Part shown: positions 53,706 to 62,649 of the stretch, piece after piece | Layout: the number at the start of each line of letters is the position of its first letter | How positions within the stretch are numbered: the first letter of the stretch is position 1 | Source: JAQAZP01 sp965531145 | GTDB taxonomy: Bacteria; Acidobacteriota; JAQAZP01 | Assembly: GCA_965531145.1 (NCBI GenBank) | Contig: CBESOE010000008.1 | Location: forward strand, 1 to 64,000 | Reading direction: 5' to 3' | Length of the DNA: 64,000 bases | Translations under genes and position numbers: made by a program | Notes under the pieces: model-generated | Database searches by the model: none | What the model saw: the letters and a program-made list of their open reading frames with translations, nothing else | What the model was told of the DNA's origin: nothing

Positions 53706-53990
53706 TATCAGACAGGCCTGATGAACTCGAGATCCATCGAATTACCGACATTTCTCCATTGCCTGACCCTTCGGCCCTCTCTCACCACAGGTACGACGGT
53801 CCGCCGGCGTTTTGCGGGCGGGTGTGAAATACAAATACATACACAAGAACAACGTAATTCCGAATCCCGGCGGTGTAGGAAGGGAGGCTAGGTCACCCGG
53901 TTCATCAGCGATCCATTGGGGCCGCCAGCCATCAACCTCGGCGGCCTGCCTTCATTCAGTGATCATCATTAGTTTCTGGAGGTCTTTCCC

Positions 53991-56900
53991 ATGCGCAGCA
54001 GATTTTCCCTGTTCATTCTTTTCCTGTTGGTCTCCGGTCTGGCCGCCGGTGCCTGGGCCGGTGAACCGGTTGACGTCACCGTCCTTGAGAACAGTACAGA
54101 CCGCGTTGTCATCGACTACAGTTTTGATCAGTTCGGCCAGCACAAGGTGCTCATCGACGGCACCCCCTATGCGACTCTGAGCCTTGGCAAGGAGAGTGTG
54201 ACGCACCTGGTCGGCCTGCCGGCCTTGCCCGACGTGTCGCGCAGCGTGATCATCCCCGACAGCGCCGGCATGGCGGTGCGGGTGCTGGACAGCCGCTACT
54301 ACGAGATCAGCGATGTGGACGTGGCCCCCTCCAAGGGTTTTGTTTCCCGCACCGTGGACAAGGAGAGCCTGCCCTACACCTTTGGCAAGGCGTACCAGGA
54401 GAACATCTTCTGGCCCGCTTCCATCGCCGAGCTGCGCGAGCCTTACATCATGCGCGACCACCGCGGCGTGGTTGTGACGGTGAACCCCTTCCAGTACAAC
54501 CCGGTGCAGCGTGTCCTCCGTGTCTACACCTCGATGACCGTGGAAGTGGTGGCCGACGGACCGGGCCAGGTCAACGTGCTCGACCGCTCCTATCAGCGGA
54601 AGCTCAACGGCTCGTTCCACGACATCTACGGTGGACACTTCATCAATTACAACCTCGACGGCCGCTACACCCCGCTGGACGAGAGCGGCGACATGCTGAT
54701 CATCTGCCACGATGCCTGGACGGCCAATGCCCAGGTGCTGGCCGATCACAAGACCTCCATCGGCATCCCGGCCACCGTAGTGGCGGTTTCCGTTGTCGGC
54801 AACAACACCGCATCGATCACCAGCTACATTCAGAACCTCTACGACACCAGCGACCTGGCCTTTGTGCTGCTGGTGGGCGATTCAGTGGAAGTGGTGAGCC
54901 CCTCGTCAGGGGGCGGCCTCTCCGACCCCAGCTATGCCAAGGTGGCCGGCGGTGACGACTACCCCGACATCATAATCGGCCGCTTCTCCGCCCAGTCGGC
55001 TGCAGACGTGGACACCCAGGTGACACGGACGGTGGAATACGAGGAAAACCAGGCCACCATGGAGACCTGGTTCTGGCAGGGCATGGGTCTCGCTTCGAAC
55101 CAGGGCACCGGTGATGAGGGTGAATACGACGACGAGCACATCGGTTACATCCGGGACGACCTGCTGGCCAACGGCTACACCCTGGTGGACGAGATCTACG
55201 ACCCCTCGGGCACCGCGTCCCAGGTGACCACCGGCCTCAATACCGGCCGCGGGATCATCAATTACTGCGGTCACGGTTCGGACACCACCTGGGTCACCAC
55301 CGGTTTCTCCAACGCCAATGTCAACGCGCTGACCAACGACAACATGCTGCCCTTCATCATCTCAGTGGCCTGTGTCAACGGCAACTTCCCCGGACAGACA
55401 TGCTTTGCCGAGGCCTGGCTGCGGGCCACCAACGGCAGTGAGCCCACCGGAGCGGTGGGGACTTACATGAGCACGGTCAACCAGTCCTGGGACCCGCCCA
55501 TGGAGGCCCAGGATGAGTTCAACCTGCTCTATGTGGCCGGCACCTACAACACCTACGGTGCGCTTTGCTTCGCCGGCTCCTGCTCGATGATGGACGATTA
55601 CGGCAGCGGCGGCGTATCGGAGTTTAACAACTGGCACGTCTTTGGCGATCCGTCCCTGCGGGTGGTGGGCACAACCGCTCCGCCCACCGGGATGAAGGTC
55701 AGCCCGGGCAACGGCCTGATCTCCGAAGGGGCCAATGGCGGTCCGTTCACTCCGAGCAGCCTGACCTTCACCCTGACCAACTACGAGAAGAGCCCCATCA
55801 ACTACACCGCCAGCGAGAGCGTGGCCTGGCTCGATCTCGACAGCACCGGCGGCACCATCCCCTCCAACGGCACCGTCGACGTCACCGTCTCGATTACCGG
55901 TGCGGCCGACACCATGGCCAACGGCGCCTACTTCGGCGACATCGACTTCGTCAACACCACCAACCACGACGGCGACTGCACCCGCACCTGCCAGCTGACG
56001 GTTGGCGTGCCGGTGGTGCAGATGGTCTTTGATATGAGCAGCAACCCCGGCTGGACCACGGCCGGCTCCTGGGCCTATGGCACACCCACCGGCGGCGGCG
56101 GACAGTATGGCAACCCCGATCCCACCAGCGGCGCCACCGGGCCCACCGTCTACGGCTACAACCTCAACGGTGACTACGAGAACAGCATGGCGGAGACGCA
56201 CCTGACGTCCACGGCCATCGACTGCAGCGAGCTGGCCCAGGTGATCCTCAAGTTCCAGCGCTACCTCAACGTGGAGACGCCGACCTATGACCACGCCTAC
56301 GTGCGGGTGAGCAACGACGGGTCGAGCTGGACCACCGTCTGGCAGAACACTTCCGAGGTGACCGACTCCGGCTGGAGCCTCCAGGAGTTCGACATCTCCT
56401 CCGTGGCCGACGGGCAGTCCACCGTCTACCTTCGCTGGACCCAGGGAACCACCGACAGCAGCTGGCAGTATTCCGGCTGGAACATCGACGACGTGGAGAT
56501 CTGGGGCGTGGGCGACGATGTCACTCCGCCCACCGACACGGTGCAGGTGAGTATCGGCTGCACCCCGGACGACGGCGTGCTGCCCTTCACCACCCAGATG
56601 GCCATCTCGCTGACCAACCTCACCACCGAGAACCGCCGGGCCGCCGGCCGGATCGACATGGTGATCGGTAACGGTACGGCCTACGGCAACTGGCGCGCCG
56701 GCTGGACCAACCTCAGCAGTGGCGAGTCGTACAGCACGTTCTGGAACCAGAGTCTGCCGGGTCTCGCTTCGCTGGTGGGCAGCAACGTCTTCACCATCAC
56801 CGGTGTCGATGTGACGCCGGCCCCCTACAACCAGCCGCCCTTCCCTCCTTCGGGAGACAGCGACAACGACGCCTGCACGGTGACCGCTTCGGCGCCGTAA
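53991..56900 (+). CDS. Secreted C25 (gingipain-like) cysteine peptidase with conserved C-terminal tag domain
   Basis: 969 residues; GGAGG precedes the ATG and the signal peptide ends near AGAWA. A propeptide-like part with AELREPYIMRDHRGVVVTV covers about 30-210. The C25 catalytic domain covers about 215-560: DMLIICHDAWTANAQVLADHK, FVLLVGD, the catalytic His in INYCGHGSDTTW (about 427) and Cys in IISVACVNGNF (about 460). A BACON/Ig-like domain (about 565-675) and a jelly-roll segment (WNIDDVEIWG, about 680-840) follow. The last 113 residues (56559-56900) are the tag domain. In Bacteroidota, C25 peptidases are carried out by type IX secretion through a different C-terminal domain, so the analogy is notable. 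It probably degrades protein outside the cell. Confidence 0.92.
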   Translation: MRSRFSLFILFLLVSGLAAGAWAGEPVDVTVLENSTDRVVIDYSFDQFGQHKVLIDGTPYATLSLGKESVTHLVGLPALPDVSRSVIIPDSAGMAVRVLDSRYYEISDVDVAPSKGFVSRTVDKESLPYTFGKAYQENIFWPASIAELREPYIMRDHRGVVVTVNPFQYNPVQRVLRVYTSMTVEVVADGPGQVNVLDRSYQRKLNGSFHDIYGGHFINYNLDGRYTPLDESGDMLIICHDAWTANAQVLADHKTSIGIPATVVAVSVVGNNTASITSYIQNLYDTSDLAFVLLVGDSVEVVSPSSGGGLSDPSYAKVAGGDDYPDIIIGRFSAQSAADVDTQVTRTVEYEENQATMETWFWQGMGLASNQGTGDEGEYDDEHIGYIRDDLLANGYTLVDEIYDPSGTASQVTTGLNTGRGIINYCGHGSDTTWVTTGFSNANVNALTNDNMLPFIISVACVNGNFPGQTCFAEAWLRATNGSEPTGAVGTYMSTVNQSWDPPMEAQDEFNLLYVAGTYNTYGALCFAGSCSMMDDYGSGGVSEFNNWHVFGDPSLRVVGTTAPPTGMKVSPGNGLISEGANGGPFTPSSLTFTLTNYEKSPINYTASESVAWLDLDSTGGTIPSNGTVDVTVSITGAADTMANGAYFGDIDFVNTTNHDGDCTRTCQLTVGVPVVQMVFDMSSNPGWTTAGSWAYGTPTGGGGQYGNPDPTSGATGPTVYGYNLNGDYENSMAETHLTSTAIDCSELAQVILKFQRYLNVETPTYDHAYVRVSNDGSSWTTVWQNTSEVTDSGWSLQEFDISSVADGQSTVYLRWTQGTTDSSWQYSGWNIDDVEIWGVGDDVTPPTDTVQVSIGCTPDDGVLPFTTQMAISLTNLTTENRRAAGRIDMVIGNGTAYGNWRAGWTNLSSGESYSTFWNQSLPGLASLVGSNVFTITGVDVTPAPYNQPPFPPSGDSDNDACTVTASAP

Positions 56901-56932
56901 ACAGGGCGCGGCCGGATAGCTGAAACTCGAAC

Positions 56933-56962
56933 CGGGGCCCGGGAGAACACTCCCGGGCCCCG
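56933..56962 (+). terminator. GC-rich hairpin after the C25 gene
   Basis: CGGGGCCCGGGAG and CTCCCGGGCCCCG form a perfect 13-bp stem around AACA, 32 bases after the stop. There is no T-run, so termination may be inefficient. Confidence 0.6.
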
Positions 56963-57033
56963 TTGCGTACGAACAGCGCGGGAGCGTGCCGGCCGGGCTT
57001 GCCAGAGCGGTGCCCGCCGGGTAGCATGATCAG

Positions 57034-57435
57034 ATGATGACAAAATTGACAGTGAACAGTGGAGGAAGGACCGACTTTGTCGACATCACCGGCGAGGTTC
57101 GCCAGGCCGTTGGCCGGCTGAATCTCCAGGACGGGGTGGTCACCGTTTTCGTGCCCCACACCACCGCTGGGGTGACGATCAACGAGCATGCCGACCCGGC
57201 GGTGATGGCGGACATGGAGCTGGTTCTCGACCGGATGGTGCCCTGGACCGGCGGTTACCGGCACAGCGAGGGGAACACCGCGGCCCATGTCAAGGCCAGT
57301 CTGGTGGGCTCCTCGGTGCGGGTCATCGTCCAGGGGGGGGAGCTCCAGCTGGGGACCTGGCAGGGCATCTTCTTTTGCGAATTCGACGGGCCCCGGACCA
57401 GGAGCGTGCTGCTGGAGGGAGCCGACCGCGGTTGA
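57034..57435 (+). CDS. YjbQ / UPF0047 family protein
   Basis: 133 residues covering the whole family. The conserved features are VFVPHTTAGVTINEHADPAV (about residues 40-59), the His/Ser pair in YRHSEGNTAAHVKASLVG (about 75-92), and the final GTWQGIFFCEFDGPRTRSV. YjbQ proteins form small trimers; some show secondary thiamine-phosphate synthase activity and the true role is unsettled. The stop overlaps the start of the membrane glycosyltransferase (TGATG), so the two are translationally coupled. Confidence 0.92.
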   Translation: MMTKLTVNSGGRTDFVDITGEVRQAVGRLNLQDGVVTVFVPHTTAGVTINEHADPAVMADMELVLDRMVPWTGGYRHSEGNTAAHVKASLVGSSVRVIVQGGELQLGTWQGIFFCEFDGPRTRSVLLEGADRG

Positions 57436-58979
57436 TGCCCATGATACTGAAATGGCTCAACGCGAAGAATGGTCGCATCGCGCTCCCGCTGGCGGTCTTC
57501 CTCCTGTTCGTCTGCTGCGGCGCGGCGCTGTTCGGTTTCATGCAGCGGCACGAGATCGAACCGTGGATGGACGACGCCTACATCACCTTTGTCTATGCCC
57601 GAAACCTCGCCGAAGGCCGCGGGCTGGTGTTCAACGAGGGTGAGCGGGTCTGGGGATTCACTTCACCCGCGCAGACTCTGCTGCTGGCCGGGTTCACGCG
57701 GGCCGGGGTGGAGACCAGCCTGGCCGGCCAGTTTGTCGGCGTCCTCTTCATCACCCTCAGCGCATTTCTGATCTACCGCCTGGCCGGTGCCTGGTTCCAC
57801 CCCCTGGTTGGTCTGCTGCTGGGGTTGCACCACCTGGCGGGAGCCATCGGCAGCCAGTTCCTGATCGGCCTCGAAACCCATGGGCTGATCTTTTCCCAAC
57901 TGGCCTTTCTCGAGGCCCTGCGCTGCCGCCGGTATCGTTCTGCCTGCGTCCTGGCGGCCCTCGCCTGTCTCTACCGGCCCGACGCCCTGGTCCTCGTCCT
58001 GCCGGCAATGCTGCTCAGCAAGGGCTGTCGGCAGTGGCGCAGCCTGGTCTGGTTCGCCCTCCCCGGGGTGGCCTGGCTCCTGTTTGCCTGGTTCTATTTC
58101 GGCGATATTCTGCCCAACACCTTTTACGCCAAGACCCACTTCTGCTCCTTCTCCGAATATTTCGGTTTCACAATTTTCCAGGTCTTTGAATACCGGCGGC
58201 TGCTGGAACTGGTTCCCCTGCGCTGGGTAGTCATCGCCGCCGGGTTCTGCCTCGGGGCAGCGTGCCTGCTGCGGTTGAAGACGAGGGAAGAGTGGCCTTT
58301 TCTCTATGCCCTGCTGGTATACCCCTGGATACTGGTGCTGGCCTACAGCCTGATCGGCGCCCCCAAGTATCATATCTGGGAGACCTTTTCCGCCCGGTTT
58401 TTCCACTGGTTCGCCATTCTCTGCGGTTTGGCAGCGCTGCTGTTTCTGGTGGGGCGTCACCTCTCCGTCCTCAGTCCAGGAATGAGGAGGGCCATACCAT
58501 GGGCCGCTGCGGTTTTGGCCGCCGTCTACATCCTGCTGGTCATCCCCCACGATGTCCGGTTGACACTCTCCGCGCTGCAGGCGGACAGGAATATTCACTA
58601 TCTTGGCCGTCGCCACGAGGCGCTGGTCAACCTGGCCGGGTGGCTCAACCAGAACATCCCGGCCGGTGAGTCCCTGGCTTCCTCGGAAGTGGGGATCCTT
58701 AAATACCACAGCCATTTGCGACTGGTGGACCGCATGGGGTTGACCACCCGGGCGGTCCGGGACGGCCGGAAGCTGGATCAGAAGGATATCCTGCTCCTCC
58801 ACCGGCCGGATTACTTCCTCTTTCACCAGCACAAGCCACACCTCGTGGTCACCCCGGATCTGCAATACCGGGCGGTGCAGCAGTTTGACGGGTGGGGATA
58901 CAAGCCGATCACCATTTTTAAAAAATGCACTGATTGCCCACCACTGCTTGACGTACCGGGTGCCCACCACATAAATTGA
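57435..58979 (+). CDS. Polytopic membrane glycosyltransferase-like protein (GT39/ArnT-like fold)
   Basis: 514 residues from the ATG overlapping the yjbQ stop. About ten to twelve hydrophobic helices occupy residues 15-390. The first periplasmic loop contains EPWMDDAYITFVYARNLAEG..LVFNEGERVWGFTSP, the pattern of lipid-linked-sugar transferases in which the first Asp of DDAY is catalytic. The C-terminal 120 residues form a soluble periplasmic domain. It presumably moves a sugar from a polyprenyl carrier to an envelope acceptor. The target is unknown. Confidence 0.83.
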   Translation: MPMILKWLNAKNGRIALPLAVFLLFVCCGAALFGFMQRHEIEPWMDDAYITFVYARNLAEGRGLVFNEGERVWGFTSPAQTLLLAGFTRAGVETSLAGQFVGVLFITLSAFLIYRLAGAWFHPLVGLLLGLHHLAGAIGSQFLIGLETHGLIFSQLAFLEALRCRRYRSACVLAALACLYRPDALVLVLPAMLLSKGCRQWRSLVWFALPGVAWLLFAWFYFGDILPNTFYAKTHFCSFSEYFGFTIFQVFEYRRLLELVPLRWVVIAAGFCLGAACLLRLKTREEWPFLYALLVYPWILVLAYSLIGAPKYHIWETFSARFFHWFAILCGLAALLFLVGRHLSVLSPGMRRAIPWAAAVLAAVYILLVIPHDVRLTLSALQADRNIHYLGRRHEALVNLAGWLNQNIPAGESLASSEVGILKYHSHLRLVDRMGLTTRAVRDGRKLDQKDILLLHRPDYFLFHQHKPHLVVTPDLQYRAVQQFDGWGYKPITIFKKCTDCPPLLDVPGAHHIN

Positions 58980-59102
58980 AGATAACAGGGCGGAATGGCA
59001 GTTTCGGCACGCCCTCCGTCCTTGCCATAATTGTACGTGCCTCGCCGATGCAGCAGTGCCGGAGCGGACATCCGGCAAATCCCCGGGGAAAGGAAGTCCA
59101 AC

Positions 59103-61844
59103 ATGCCATCCCGCAACGGTCTCCCGCTCTTATTCTGTGTACTCCTCCTGTCCACCCTGATCATCAGTGGTGGCCTGTTGCCCAGGGAAGCCCAGGCCCG
59201 GCCCGAGTACCGCGATGCGTTCTACGTGGTGTACCCCGGAGCGGTGGGCACCACCATCGAGACGGTGGGGAGTCAGCCAAACCATTGCGGGGTCTGCCAC
59301 TACGAATTCACCGGCATCTACATGCGCAACCCCTACGGGGTGAAGGTCCACGAGGCGCTCAACTTCTTCACCGACACACCCCTCGGACGCCAGGCGGCGA
59401 TCATGTCCATCGCCGACCAGGACCCGGACCTTGACGGCTTCAGCACCCTCACTGAAGTCACCGATACGGCCACTTACTCCAACACCCCCACTTTCCCCGG
59501 TCTGACCCCGAATAACGTGGATCAAACCACCCTTGTCACTCAGAGCCAGATCAACGGTCACCTGGTACCCACCACCGGCGGTGACAACACGTCACCCTCG
59601 GTCACCGTCCTGGTGCCCAACGGCGGGGAGACGGTCACCGGCAACAGCGGTGCCACACTCCAGTGGTCGGTCAGTGACGCCAGCGCGATCCACACCGTGG
59701 ACGTCTACCTCTCCCTGGATAACGGATCCAACTATTCACCCCTGGTCATGGGGTTACCCGACACTGGCAGCTACACCTGGTTCCCGCCCAACCGGCCCTC
59801 CACCCAGGCCCGCCTGCGGGTGGTGGCCACCGACACGGCCTGGAACGTGGGGCAGGACCACAGCAACGGCATCTTCACCATCGTCTCTGCGGGGGGCGGG
59901 GTGGTGGCATCCACACTGCGTGATTTCGACCAGCCGGGGAGCCAGCCATTTGACACCGGGTTGCTCTTCCATCCCGACGATTGTTCCGGCTGCCACGGCG
60001 GCTACGACGACGCTGTGGAGCCTCATCGCAACTGGGCAGGCAGTATGAAGGCCCACGCTTCCCGTGACCCGCTGTTCCGGGCGGCCATGTCGGTGAGCAA
60101 CCAGTTCGTCCCCGACTCGGGGGATCTCTGCCTGCGCTGCCACACCTCCAGGGGCTGGATGGCCGGGCGTTCGGTGCCCACCGACGGCAGCCGGCTGGAG
60201 AATGACGATCTCACCGGAATGTTCTGCGGCCAGTGCCACCGGCTGGTGGACCCGATCTATTCCGGGGGGAACCCTTCGGTTGATCTCGCCATCATCAACG
60301 CACTGGACGACGCGCCGGACGAGTTCGGCAACGCGATGTATGTTCTCGACCCGGACGGGGAGAAGCGGCGGGGCCCCTTCTCCGACGGCGACCGGGCCCA
60401 CCCGATCCTCACCTCGTCCTTCCACCAGGAGGCGGCACTCTGCGGCACCTGCCACGACGTGAGCAATCCGGTGTTCGAGAATGACGGCAGCGGCAACTTC
60501 CTGCCCAACAGCTTCAACAGCCCGGCCACCGATTTTGACAAGGGCAACCTGATGGCCCTGGAGCGGACGTACTCCGAGTGGCTGAACAGCGATTACAACA
60601 CGCCGGGCGGTATCTACGCCCCGCAGTTCGGTGGCAACCTCGACTACGTTTCCATCTGCCAGGATTGCCACATGCGCGACGTCACCGGTATCGGCGGCAC
60701 GGTTCGCGGTTCATCACCGCTGACCCGCACCGACCTGCCGCTGCACGATTTCACCGGCGGCAGCACCTGGCTGCCCGGGCTGCTGGAGAGCCTGTATCCC
60801 GACGACGTGGACGACGCGGCGATGCAGGCCGGCATCCTGCGCGCCCGTTACATGCTGCAGAACGCGGCCACGGTCACCTCTGTGCAGAACGGCATCATGC
60901 TCGAGGTGACGGTGACCAACGAGACGGGTCACAAACTGCCCACCGGTTACCCCGAAGGACGGCGGTTGTGGCTCAACATCAAGTTCTTCGGCGACGGGAT
61001 GTCCCTGCTCTCCGAATCGGGCGCTTACGATGCCGCCAGCGGTGTGTTGACCCACGACGCCGAGATCAAGATCTACCAGGCGGAACTGGGTCTTGACTCC
61101 ACCACCGCACCGCTGGTGGGGGCGAGCCCCGGGCCGTCCCACCACTTTGCGCTGAACAACAAGGTCTTCAGCGACAACCGCATTCCGCCACGGGGCTTTA
61201 CCAACAGCGCCTTCCAGGGCTTTGGCGGCGCGCCGGTGGCCTATACCTATGCCGACGGCCAGTACTGGGACATCAGCAGCTTCGCCATCCCTGAAGAAGC
61301 CACCTCGGCCGAGGTCACCCTTTACTACCAGAGCACTTCGAAGGAATTCGTTGAATTTCTCCGCGACGAGAACAGCACCGACACCACCGGCCAGGAGATG
61401 TACGACCTCTGGAACGACAACGGCAAGTGCCCGCCGGAGGTGGCCTGGACCGGGGCAGTGAGCCTGGAGATGGTGAGCCAGACCGTGGGGGCCGACCTGA
61501 TCTGCCTACCCCAGTCGGGGACGTTGCCGTTCTCGTTCTACATGGGGGCCACCATGGAGAACCTGGCCGGCACTTTCCGCCGGGCCTCGGCAAGAATCGA
61601 CGTGGTGATCGCCGGAGGCGGGCTGTTCACCAACTGGCGGGCCGGCTGGACCCATCTCAGCCCGGGTGAGACTTACAACAACGGCTGGCAGCAGACCCTC
61701 CCCGGTCTGGGCTCCCTGGTGGGGCAGAACCAGTTCACCCTGGTGGCCGTGGACGTAACGCCTACGCCATACAACCAGCCGCCATATTCCCCCGCCGGGG
61801 ATGTGGCCTCGGACCTGTGCACGGTGACCGCCTCCGCACCCTAG
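59103..61844 (+). CDS. Exported six-haem c-type cytochrome with conserved C-terminal tag domain
   Basis: 913 residues; the start at 59103 follows AAGGAAGTCCAAC and opens a signal peptide. Six CxxCH haem motifs are visible: CGVCH (about residue 62), CSGCH (about 295), CLRCH (about 345), CGQCH (about 376), CGTCH (about 450) and CQDCH (about 520). An Ig-like domain (VLVPNGGETVTGNSGATLQWS, about 170-260) separates haem 1 from the rest. A beta domain follows haem 6. The last 113 residues (61503-61844) are the tag domain, with NWRAGWTHL and VTPTPYNQPPY. It is likely a surface or outer electron carrier; partner and acceptor are not visible. Confidence 0.9.
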   Translation: MPSRNGLPLLFCVLLLSTLIISGGLLPREAQARPEYRDAFYVVYPGAVGTTIETVGSQPNHCGVCHYEFTGIYMRNPYGVKVHEALNFFTDTPLGRQAAIMSIADQDPDLDGFSTLTEVTDTATYSNTPTFPGLTPNNVDQTTLVTQSQINGHLVPTTGGDNTSPSVTVLVPNGGETVTGNSGATLQWSVSDASAIHTVDVYLSLDNGSNYSPLVMGLPDTGSYTWFPPNRPSTQARLRVVATDTAWNVGQDHSNGIFTIVSAGGGVVASTLRDFDQPGSQPFDTGLLFHPDDCSGCHGGYDDAVEPHRNWAGSMKAHASRDPLFRAAMSVSNQFVPDSGDLCLRCHTSRGWMAGRSVPTDGSRLENDDLTGMFCGQCHRLVDPIYSGGNPSVDLAIINALDDAPDEFGNAMYVLDPDGEKRRGPFSDGDRAHPILTSSFHQEAALCGTCHDVSNPVFENDGSGNFLPNSFNSPATDFDKGNLMALERTYSEWLNSDYNTPGGIYAPQFGGNLDYVSICQDCHMRDVTGIGGTVRGSSPLTRTDLPLHDFTGGSTWLPGLLESLYPDDVDDAAMQAGILRARYMLQNAATVTSVQNGIMLEVTVTNETGHKLPTGYPEGRRLWLNIKFFGDGMSLLSESGAYDAASGVLTHDAEIKIYQAELGLDSTTAPLVGASPGPSHHFALNNKVFSDNRIPPRGFTNSAFQGFGGAPVAYTYADGQYWDISSFAIPEEATSAEVTLYYQSTSKEFVEFLRDENSTDTTGQEMYDLWNDNGKCPPEVAWTGAVSLEMVSQTVGADLICLPQSGTLPFSFYMGATMENLAGTFRRASARIDVVIAGGGLFTNWRAGWTHLSPGETYNNGWQQTLPGLGSLVGQNQFTLVAVDVTPTPYNQPPYSPAGDVASDLCTVTASAP

Positions 61845-61904
61845 GCGGAGCCGGTGCGGGCCTCTTTTCGAGGGGGCTGGCGCGATCGGAGAATCAACAA
61901 GGAG

Positions 61905-61933
61905 TTGACTGCGGCGGTCAATAAACCTATACT
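61905..61933 (+). promoter_or_regulatory. Sigma-70 promoter for the YwqK-like lipoprotein
   Basis: TTGACT (61905-61910), a 17-base spacer and TATACT (61928-61933), close to consensus. Confidence 0.7.
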
Positions 61934-62047
61934 ATAACAGTAGAATAGCGGTAGAGTTCGCCTGCCTGGCCGCCATTCCGGCCGCCCAGACCACGGCCTG
62001 AATTCATGCTGTTTTCCGGATTCCTGAATCCCCGCGGGGCGCTTTTT

Positions 62048-62602
62048 ATGCCGGTTGCATGTCGTCATCTTCTGGTTCTTTTCACCGTTCTCCTGCTGAC
62101 GGCGGGGTGTGGAGCTGCGAGGAATACCATGCCAACCGCCGAAACCCTGCCCGAACCCGCTTCCGGACCCGCACCAGAACCCGAATCCACGGACCTTGTT
62201 GAGACGGTGGAAGAGTTCTGGCCTGACGGGAGCCTCAGGATCCGCCGCCAGGTGATCAGGGGTGCCGACGGTTCGCTGGTGGATCACGGGGTCTATGCCC
62301 GCTGGCACGAGAACGGCCGGCCCGAATACGAGACCATTTTCGATCACGGTCGGAAGAATGGCCGGGCGGTTCGCTGGCACATGAACGGCGAGGTCTGGAT
62401 CGAGGAGTTCTACGAACTGGGATTGAAGGAAGGCGCCTGCCGCACCTGGAACGAGACGGGCGAACTGGTCAAGGAAGAACAGTTTACCCACGGAAAGCCA
62501 GACGGAGTCTGGACGGTTTGGAAGAAGGGTGCCGTGAAGGCGAGAAGTTGTTTTGATTATGGCGTGCCGGTGGATTGCGATCCGCCGGCTGCGCCCGAAT
62601 AG
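62048..62602 (+). CDS. YwqK/MORN-repeat lipoprotein
   Basis: 184 residues from the ATG at 62048, chosen because it opens directly into a lipoprotein signal (LLVLFTVLLLTAGCG, lipobox LTAGC). An ATG at 62006 is in frame but would put 14 extra residues before it. After a Pro/Glu-rich linker the protein holds four to five MORN-like units (GVYARWHENGRPEYE, GRAVRWHMNGEVWIEEF, GACRTWNETGELVKEE, GVWTVWKKGAVKAR), as in YwqK family antitoxin-like proteins. It is anchored in a membrane, role unknown. The next gene follows 47 bases later. Confidence 0.82.
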   Translation: MPVACRHLLVLFTVLLLTAGCGAARNTMPTAETLPEPASGPAPEPESTDLVETVEEFWPDGSLRIRRQVIRGADGSLVDHGVYARWHENGRPEYETIFDHGRKNGRAVRWHMNGEVWIEEFYELGLKEGACRTWNETGELVKEEQFTHGKPDGVWTVWKKGAVKARSCFDYGVPVDCDPPAAPE

Positions 62603-62649
62603 ATGTTGTTCCGTTTCAACAACCCTGAAGATGTTCTGGAGGTTGAAGG

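Noticed and set aside
57663..59078. 471-codon minus-strand frame opposite the membrane glycosyltransferase
   Set aside because: Antisense of hydrophobic codons gives Gln/Glu/Gly-rich sequence with no domain.
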